A DNA stretch of 60,000 nt, taken from Bolinopsis microptera. Taxonomy: Eukaryota; Ctenophora; Tentaculata; Lobata; Bolinopsidae. Under the pieces are notes generated by a model. The model saw nothing but the letters and a program-made list of their open reading frames with translations, searched no databases and had not been told where the DNA came from. How positions within the stretch are numbered: the stretch's first letter is position 1; each line of letters opens with the position of its first letter. Made by a program: the position numbers and the translations under genes. This document shows, in pieces, positions 52,176 to 60,000 of this stretch. The stretch covers positions 970,175-1,030,174 of the forward strand of contig NC_087078.1 in assembly GCF_026151205.1 (NCBI RefSeq), read 5' to 3'.

Positions 52176-52853
52176 TTAGTTACCATAGTAACACTGCTAG
52201 TTACCATAGTAACACTGCTAGTTACCATAGTAACACTGCTAGCTACCATAGTAACACTGCTAGTTACCATGGTAACACTGCTAGTTACCATGGTAACACT
52301 ACTAGTTACCATGGTAACACTGCTAGTTACCATGGTAACACTGCTAGTTACCATGGTAACAATGCTAGTTACCATGGTAACACTGCTAGTTACCATGGTA
52401 ACAATGCTAGTTACCATGGTAACACTGCTAGCTACCATGGTAACACTGCTAGTTACCATGGTAACAATTCTAGTTACCATGGTAACACTGCTAGTTACCA
52501 TGGTAACAATGCTAGTTACCATGGTAACACTGCTAGCTACCATGGTAACACTGCTAGCTACCATGGTAACACTGCTAGCTACCATGGTAACACTGCTAGC
52601 TACCATGGTAACACTGCTAGCTACCATGGTAACACTGCTAGCTACCATGGTAACACTGCTAGCTACCATGGTAACACTGCTAGCTACCATGGTAACACAG
52701 CTAGCTACCATGGTAACACTGCTAGCTACCATGGTAACACTGCTAGGTACCATGGTAACAATGCTAGTTACCATGGTAACACTGCTAGTTACCATGGTAA
52801 CACTGCTAGTTACCATTGTAACCCTGCTAGTTACCATATTAACACTGCTAGTT
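52176..52853. repeat. 21-bp satellite built on an RFX X-box-like palindrome
   Basis: About 32 units of 21 bases. Each is centred on gttaccatggtaac (or gctaccatggtaac) with spacer actgcta. The 14-mer is a perfect palindrome and fits the X-box consensus GTNRCC-AT-GGYAAC bound by RFX transcription factors. The outer units have ccatag, the inner ones ccatgg. Open frames reading TMVTSSV on both strands are by-products. Confidence 0.95.
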
Positions 52854-53645
52854 TTTGCAAGGGTAAGCTCACCAGAAACTAATTGTTGGTCTAAATATTG
52901 ATGGTGGGTAAGAGCGCTTAATGTCTCGGCTTAAACTTAAAATAATCAGCTAAACATCACTATAAGTGTTACTATGGTAACTAGTAGTGTTACTATGGTA
53001 ACATCACTATAAGACTTTAGATATCAGTTTAGAATGATTGTTATAGATATCAAAATGATTATATATATATCAATTTATAATGAATAGAGAGGTAAGACAA
53101 AATGACTACCAGTACTATCACTGTTGACTGTTTTCTCTCGAAGATGAGACTTTTTGATAACTGATGATAAAATTGTGAACATTTTGCTCGAAAATTAGTA
53201 AATGTACTTTTAATGAATTTCGCTACTTATAGAACCTTGAAGTCTTGATAATGGAGGAGTTATTTTGAAGAACTGATGTATATCTGTGAGCTAGAGAGGC
53301 TATTTCTTTTCGTGATATGCTCTAAAAAGGATAGATCGCTGGTTTTCTATCAAAGTAATTATACCTATATGAGCGTGATCCAAAGAATAGAGTCCACGGT
53401 CCTCTCGATAAAAGTTTGCAGTTGTCCTCAACACTACTTTTTGGCATCATTGTTCGAGGCAAACAGTGATGGTTACTAAGCGACAGTCCCCAGAACTCTT
53501 GCCGGTAAGGCTGTTGAATAGTTGTAAACAATTAAGTCCTCGGTATATATATTTTTATAAATAGCTTTTACAGTCGTTGTCTTATTTCTGCAGTGTGTAT
53601 CATTTTATCACTGGCGCTAAAAATTATAAATCATCGTGTTTAAAC

Positions 53646-53904
<259 letters not shown>

Positions 53905-54294
53905 TATATTTTAAAATCGTTAGCCCCCCCCCCCCCCCCCCCCCCAGTAACTCTCCTGGTTACAAGTTTAACCGTACACAAAAATGCACCATAAGAGAGC
54001 TATACTTACTATAATTATTGTACTTATGTGGCGTGTTGAGCAACAATCACTTAACGGCCGGTATCAGTGCAAGTGACCATGGTAACGGTTGCCGGGGCAA
54101 GTATTTGCGGCCCACCTGTCGGCCTCTAGAATCCAGGAGAGAGCACCTTTAAGCTAGGAGTCAGTTGTGACTGATTCCCTAATTGCTACTCGTATTACAA
54201 CAACCGTTATAGCGGCCGTCCCAGCTACACTCTTCTAACTAACATATTTTGCATTTACTGTATTTTTGGGAGCTCTCCAGCTGACATAGGCCCA

Positions 54295-55076
54295 TCTGGT
54301 ACTCTGGTAGTAGCCCCTCCTGGGGGTTTACTGCACCGTGCTGGGGGAGGTTGTTATCTGGTACTCTGGTAGTAGCCCCTCCTGGGGGTTTACTGCACCG
54401 TGCTGGGGGAGGTTGTTATCTGTTACTCTGGTAGTAGCCCCTCCTGGGGGTTTACTGCACCGTGCTGGGGGAGGTTGTTATCTGGTACTCTGGTAGTAGC
54501 CCCTCCTGGGGGTTTACTGCACCGTGCTGGGGGGAGGTTGTTATCTGGTACTCTGGTAGTAGCCCCTCCTGGGGGTTTACTGCACCGTGCTGGGGGAGGT
54601 TGTTATCTGGTACTCTGGTAGTAGCCCCTCCTGGGGGTTTACTGCACCGTGCTGGGGGGAGGTTGTTATCTGGTACTCTGGTAGTAGCCCCTCCTGGGGG
54701 TTTACTGCACCGTGCTGGGGGAGGTTGTTATCTGGTACTCTGGTAGTAGCCCCTCCTGGGGGTTTACTGCACCGTGCTGGGGGAGGTTGTTATCTGGTAC
54801 TCTGGTAGTAGCCCCTCCTGGGGGTTTACTGCACCGTGCTGGGGGAGGTTGTTATCTGGTACTCTGGTAGTAGCCCCTCCTGGGGGTTTACTGCACCGTG
54901 CTGGGGGAGGTTGTTATCTGGTACTCTGGTAGTAGCCCCTCCTGGGGGTTTACTGCACCGTGCTGGGGGAGGTTGTTATCTGGTACTCTGGTAGTAGCCC
55001 CTCCTGGGGGTTTACTGCACCGTGCTGGGGGAGGTTGTTATCTGGTACTCTGGTAGTAGCCCCTCCTGGGGGTTTA
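54295..55076. repeat. 62-63 bp GC-rich minisatellite, about 12.5 copies
   Basis: Unit begins ctggtactctggtagtagcc and includes cctcctgggggtttactgca. Nearly identical copies, varying mainly in the length of a G run (5 or 6). GC-rich island in AT-rich DNA. Confidence 0.97.
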
Positions 55077-56607
55077 TGGTATATTTGGGTCGTTTCTTCG
55101 GAAGTTAGTGACCAGTCATGTAATCACTACGTAGTAGCGTGCGAATCCACACGATAATAAATTTATAATAGGTACGTGCTTGTCTATCTGCCATATACAC
55201 CTATTTCTGAGTTTGTTCTGAGTTCTGACCTTGTAAACAAGTTGCCAGTTTAATTTGCTGGGATTATATCAACATGACCCGGCCCGTATTCCGTACTCCA
55301 CGCTTATCTGGAGTGAGCTGAATGCAAGATTTATAATTATAGAACGTAGCAATAAGTTATTAACAGAGTCTCAAAGTGAAAGTCACTGCTCCAATTTTTG
55401 TGGCCATAATTATTCTAATTTCGTCACAAAACAGTACACAACCAAAAATCTAAGTTTTTAAATTATAATTTTCTCACTCTGATCCTCCCAACTGTTACTG
55501 CCCCTTACATTTCACAGCTTGATCACCTGTAATAACACAGCGGGCCAGACTAACTAATAACTATCGAGCGAGCGGGGCTTTGTAATTTTGTAGGAAGTTA
55601 TTTCGCTGTACCTGGAAGTCACGTGTTCGCTGTACCTGGAAGTCACGTTTTCGTGATTTTTCCCATTATTTCCGACAAATTTTATGTATAGTCTTATGTA
55701 TAGTCTGTTAAAAATCGCGGTATCGCGATTTTTGGGCAAAATAATCGCGATTTTCTTTTGTCCCTGGTTATCAGGGGTAGGGGAAGTAGGAGACTATAAT
55801 TGTATAGCAGTTAGAAGGAGTTCATACTTTGCACCTTTTTAACTGCGACAGTGGTTGCGCTAATCGTTCCATAGTCCTTGTACTGCAGCTATATGGAATT
55901 AAAATAGTAAAATACAGTATTACAATATTGCATGTGCAAATCACTTATGCTACGCTCAGTAACTCAATAAGCGAATATCAGTAACGATATTCTTTAAAGA
56001 TTTGTGCAATGTATATTCTTATATTCGTCAGAAACTGTATATTGACATGCACATTGTATCGCCACATGTGATAAAGACATAGATTCAAACAAGGGTGCCG
56101 ATACATCGTAGGATTGCTTGCGGAGATGTGGTGTAATCTGTGACTGTACTGTACTCGTTTAAGCTCGTGATAATCGTCCGTCGTTTCTAGTTCCCCGTTT
56201 CACAGACCTTGTAGCTCAGCATCTTCTATCGTCATAATCTTCGTGATCTTGATTTCAGTAACGCCCTGTTATGTAAGTGTAACGGTATTCATACTTCTCA
56301 GTCAAAAATAAGCAATGTATTTTTGTGTAAATTTGTATTGATCCCGTTTGATGCGACAAAGGAAAATGCTCTTATCAGGAAAGGAATTACTCAACGTTTC
56401 AATGTTACAACATCGTATTCATGATCTCAAATTATTTGTTATATAGTAGTGTTGAAACTATAAAAACTTTAAAAATAAGCGTTCGCAGCAAAGGAATTAG
56501 AAACACACGGAAATATAAAGAACTGATAGGAATTAGATATATTATTATTTCAAATTCAAACGCAGCTCCTTTTGCACAGGTTAACTATTAAAGTATTAAT
56601 AGACTTA
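55077..56607. other. No gene recognised
   Basis: AT-rich sequence with a partial R3 copy at about 55770-55860 (gagttcatacttt, then ctttttaactgcgacagtg). No supported exons. Confidence 0.45.
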
Positions 56608-56880
56608 TCACGCTGATGACGTCACGCTGATGACGTCACGCTGATGATAACCTATTAGAGCTGCAACCTACTTCAGTTTGGATGTTTAAAAGCTCTTATG
56701 ACCCATTAAGGCGTATTATAAAGGATATATAAAATATATATACATATATCTTGGTACACTTGAAGTTGTTGCAGAATCACTGTATATTTCTTTTCCCCTG
56801 TAGTTACTGAGTACACTTACTGGGTGATTACCATCAGCGTGACGTCATCAGCGTGACGTCATCAGCGTGACGTCATCATC
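56608..56880. promoter_or_regulatory. Five CRE palindromes in inverted clusters
   Basis: TGACGTCA, the cAMP-response element bound by CREB/ATF factors, occurs at 56617-56624 and 56631-56638, and in the opposite context at 56840-56847, 56854-56861 and 56868-56875. Spacing within each cluster is exactly 14 bases (cgctgatgacgtca and its inverse). The right cluster sits between two direct copies of cccctgtagttactgagtac. Whether it drives a gene is unknown. Confidence 0.6.
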
Positions 56881-56929
56881 GTGATTCCCCTGTAGTTACT
56901 GAGTACACTTACTGGGTGATTACGGGTTT

Positions 56930-58070
56930 CTTTTTTTACAGTAGACCAGGCTTGTTCAGGGCCGGTATCAGGGCCGGTATATCCATTGGTTATTGTACTG
57001 GTTCAGTTGTGAGTATACTTGTTGGAAAGTACTGTTGTATAGTAAGATAGTATTAGTACTGTATGTACTTACTCCTTCATAAAATTAAGTATGTACTTAT
57101 ACTGTAGCAGAGTACCAAGCTGGGTAGTTTTTCATATTCTGCTTTCGCAATTTTGTAATTTTGTAACGTAAACCATTGTGAAAGGTGTGCGAGCTAAATC
57201 TCTTTATCTGGAACTACCAGCTGTGTACTCATATGTATGAGGTTAAAATTCTTCCCTGACAAGTTATCGGCAAGCTGTTATAGGAAAAGCTGTTTTGATC
57301 ACGTGATATTGCCATATAAGGAAGTAGGTAACATTTCTCGTTTGGGTTACAGTTTTGAGTTGTTCGTCCGAGCCATCTTTAGAAAGTTAGAAGGTGTTGG
57401 ACTCAGTAATGTGGTAGTTCAGTGTAGAGTGATTTATCATCATCCAAAGCTGCAGTGGCTTATGGCTTTATAATATTGGGTATTGTTTCTATTCTGCTTT
57501 CGTGATTTTGTAAAAATATCTGTCCTGCCGACTTATTAAAAAATAAGTTTTAAAGAAAATATGAAAATTTATTTCCGACTTAGTGCAGAATATTAAACGC
57601 ATTACTTTTATTTGCATGACTTAATTGGTCTTGCATAATTTAATACTCTTAAATCTATGATCGCCGTATACTTTCTTGTTAGCAGAAAGATCTTAGCAGT
57701 ATTACATATTATATCAGTATCAGTATACATAAGAAATTACCCATCTTTCTTCAGCATCAGTTGTAAAGGAGCTATGTCTTAAACTCCTCCCACTGTCTTA
57801 TTGTCTGGTCGAATGAGTGCCGGGTACAAGGCCTTGACACGGGCAGAAAGTGAGTGCATTTTAAATCAACCAATTTTTAAGAGGCGGTTTTTAGAGACTC
57901 CCAGAATTACTAGTAGCGTTACTATGGTAACTAATGGTAAGCCAATCAAAATACTCATTAAAATAAATTATATCGTTATCTGTCATTTGATCACGTTTTA
58001 TCGATTGTACGGGAAAAAACGTCTATTTCAATGTTTTCTGAGTTCCTATCACCTGTTGAGTAGAATACCT
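56930..58070. other. No gene recognised
   Basis: AT-rich sequence with one isolated X-box-like unit at about 57910-57930. The short frames, including 78 codons at 57237, show no domain. Confidence 0.4.
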
Positions 58071-58104
58071 ATTTAATATAAATATCATAGTAACTTCTAA
58101 ATCA

Positions 58105-58372
58105 GTGCTAGTTACCACAGTAACACTGCTAGTTACCATAGTAACACTGCTAGTTACCACAGTAACACTGCTAGTTACCATAGTAATACTGCTAGTTACC
58201 ATAGTAACACTGCTAGTTACCATAGTAATACTGCTAGTTACCATAGTAATACTGCTAGTTACCATAGTAACACTGCTAGTTACCATAGTAACACTGCTAG
58301 TTACCACAGTAATACTGCTAGTTACCATAGTAACACTGCTAGTTACCATAGTAACACTGCTAGTTACCACGC
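58105..58372. repeat. Second X-box-like satellite array
   Basis: About 13 units of the 21-bp repeat, here with gttaccatagtaac or gttaccacagtaac centres, so less perfectly palindromic than the array at 52.2 kb. Bounded on both sides by the same segment, ctatttaatataaatatca and taacttctaaatcag. Confidence 0.95.
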
Positions 58373-58389
58373 CTATTTAATATAAATAT

Positions 58390-58936
58390 CAGTAACTTCT
58401 AAATCAGGGCACTAGTACAGTGTCTTCATTTTTTCTAGTAATTCGTTTACTGCTTAAGAGTCTCATTTGATGATTCTTTCAAGTAAATTTCTTATTTTAT
58501 TATTTTGCAAACGATTATGTAACGCCCTGCTACCTGCTATTGCAGGAATGCAAAACACCGCCTCTACAGTCTACATGCTGCACACAATTTGTTTAACAGC
58601 AGGTAATCCTCTCCATAAAAACAGCAATTCCTGCAGGTTACTGCTCACTTAACAGCTCGAGTAGCTCCAGAGAGGATGTAACTAACTCTCCCAACCAACG
58701 CCCTCTTATCAAAAAGAAATCAGTCTATGTTTTCAGATGCAGGTAGGCTGGCTTTGTGCAAATTGGGGATAATGAGTTGGTGCACCATTTAAGTGACTGC
58801 AAAATTACTATTTGGGTTTTTTTTTCTATCAACTCACTTTTACTTGCAATATCGTTTTATATCGACGATTCTTTGAAGCACCATCTCAGACTGCAGCTAG
58901 TTTTAAAATAATGTTTAATGAGTCTTGACTCTTTAG
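58390..58936. other. No gene recognised
   Basis: AT-rich sequence between the second X-box array and the first supported exon of the gene that begins at 58937. It is probably an intron or 5' flank of that gene. Confidence 0.4.
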
Positions 58937-60000
58937 GAGCACTTGATCAGGGACTGTCACAGTGTAACTTAGGGTCTGCCCACACTACCCCTAGTGTAAC
59001 TAATACCTCTAGGTACTGTAAGGAGACGTTCACTTCCCGACAGAATGGAATGGAGCAGCAGTGCACTAGAGCTCCCAACTACGCTAGAGAGAATGTGGAC
59101 GGTTTGTGTATTGTCCGGGGCTACAGGGGCTGCTGGTGAGTGTGGTTTACTGTTTATCTGGTTCCTGGAATTAATTAAATAATCATAAATTACAATATAG
59201 GTCTATAGAGTAGGTTTTTTCAAAATCAAAACCTCCTAGGTTCCGGCTTCCGTGGCATAAAAAATTGAACAACCCCTTTTAGTGACAGTTGGAATCAGTT
59301 AAATCCAATCTCAATTGTTACTTAACAGGTATCACCTAACTAAAGATCAGTTGCCCCACGAAGAAAATGAAGATGTAAACATATTACGACTAGAATTTCC
59401 CCCAAACATGGCCATCTCCCTCTGGATAAAGTTCATCCTGATCTCCATTTTCTGCTTCCCCTGCGTTTGCTTGTGGTAACGATGGTTTCATATTATTCTT
59501 TATGCTTTTTGAATCGTTTCAGTTAGAATCTAGACACTCAAGGATCTATTTAAAAATATTTCTTTTAAGAGTAGTCTTTTTATCATCACAGAGCTGGATG
59601 TATTAACACAATTTCACAAGTTCGAACCCAACAGGTTGCCATTTGCACTATGGGAAAAGCAAACTAGATTTGTTTTTGGGCCAAGACATAGCATTCGACG
59701 GAAGAGAAAAATTACAGGCGCCGTTGGCCCGACGCAAAATCAACGCCAGAGGTAATTTTTTGTAAAGAATAGCATCAACAACATCCTCCTAAAAGTTTTT
59801 TTATTTGTTAAACATTCCCAGTTTCAAATTATTTTGAGTCTATTCTTCCTCATTTATAATGACCTTTCAGCACGAGCCAAGAACCCCCACGAAAAGACAG
59901 CCAATCGGAACCCAAAGCCCCGGTAACTAGCAGTGTTACCATGGTAACATCAGAAAAACAACACGTCCTTGTGCGCGTGTTGGAGGAAACAGTTCCTTGC
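58937..60000 (+). CDS. Cysteine-rich membrane protein, partial (exons)
   Basis: Exon 58937-59135 (acceptor ctttag, donor tg|gtgagt) encodes a six-cysteine ectodomain piece: GLSQCNLGSAHTT, TSRYCKETFTSRQNGMEQQC, LCIVRGYRGCW. Exon 59329-59475 joins in frame and holds a transmembrane helix (ISLWIKFILISIFCFPCVCL). Two more exon-like blocks, 59592-59751 (FHKFEPNRLPFALWEKQTRF, RRKRK) and 59871 onward (TSQEPPRKDSQSEPKAPVTS), are open but do not join in frame to the transmembrane exon: the junction makes a stop, and reading through the donor also gives TGG TAA. Either the protein ends just after the membrane, or the last exons use a junction I could not find. Family not recognised. Confidence 0.5.

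Noticed and set aside
52076-52901. Two long overlapping frames (253 and 210 codons, both strands) of Met-Val-Thr-Ser-Ser-Val-Thr type repeats
   Set aside because: They are stop-free readings of the 21-bp X-box satellite, with no signal peptide, domain or splice context. The same applies to 58023-58380.
54400-55157. Overlapping frames with Met-Leu-Gly-Glu-Val-Val-Ile starts
   Set aside because: Readings of the 62-bp minisatellite that shift frame with G-run length. No other coding evidence.

Overview
The window is nuclear DNA from an animal. It is AT-rich, its genes are split by GT-AG introns (many only about 110-500 bp), and it holds several non-LTR retrotransposons, a MULE-type DNA transposon with a FLYWCH transposase, tandem minisatellites, and metazoan domain families: TANGO1/cTAGE5-like coiled coil, pentraxin, thrombospondin type 1, immunoglobulin and sushi-like. 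A marine early-branching or other invertebrate animal fits best. The species cannot be named from the sequence alone.

Layout. (i) 0.7-1.7 kb: an 84-bp minisatellite. (ii) 1.73-5.52 kb, plus strand: six 3' exons of a TANGO1/cTAGE5-like ER-exit-site gene. Its third exon starts with about 24 in-frame 33-bp repeats, each carrying its own splice acceptor, and ends in a duplicated splice donor. (iii) 6.85-8.41 kb: a deleted MULE. (iv) 9.0-12.8 kb, minus: a relic and then an intact APE-RT LINE ORF. (v) 14.86-17.0 kb, minus: an intronless-CDS gene for a PD-(D/E)xK (NERD-like) nuclease fused to an SF1 helicase, with a probable intron in its 5' UTR. (vi) 17-25.9 kb: repeats and transposon debris. (vii) 25.95-27.7 kb, minus: a 5'-truncated CR1-like reverse transcriptase. 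(viii) 27.9-28.6 kb: relics of exons of the next gene. (ix) 29.24-45.57 kb, minus: a gene of at least 34 exons for a large secreted protein. Its order is signal peptide, galactose-binding-like domain, pentraxin, TSP1, a long run of immunoglobulin domains, and a sushi-like C-terminus. Its core is a tandem array of two-exon Ig cassettes (840-899 bp period), nearly identical in exons and introns and all phase 1. One in-frame stop sits in the pentraxin exon. (x) 46.15-47.16 kb: LINE debris. (xi) 49.2-50.0 kb, minus: a secreted acidic protein made of 5-residue repeats. (xii) 51.2-58.4 kb: a repeat-rich desert with two arrays built on a palindrome matching the RFX X-box, a (CT)n tract, a 62-bp GC-rich minisatellite and a cluster of five perfect CRE palindromes. 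(xiii) 58.9-60 kb, plus: exons of an unrecognised cysteine-rich membrane protein running off the window.

The strongest candidate for a new system is the pentraxin-TSP1-Ig gene. It has the structure of a soluble recognition protein, and its phase-symmetric Ig cassettes look as if they are being duplicated and homogenised now. Two other items deserve a second look: the nuclease-helicase fusion, which resembles prokaryotic defence architecture, and the TANGO1-like exon whose repeated acceptors could change coiled-coil length by 11-residue (hendecad) steps. Exon boundaries were read by eye from splice consensus and reading-frame continuity; none is backed by transcript data.
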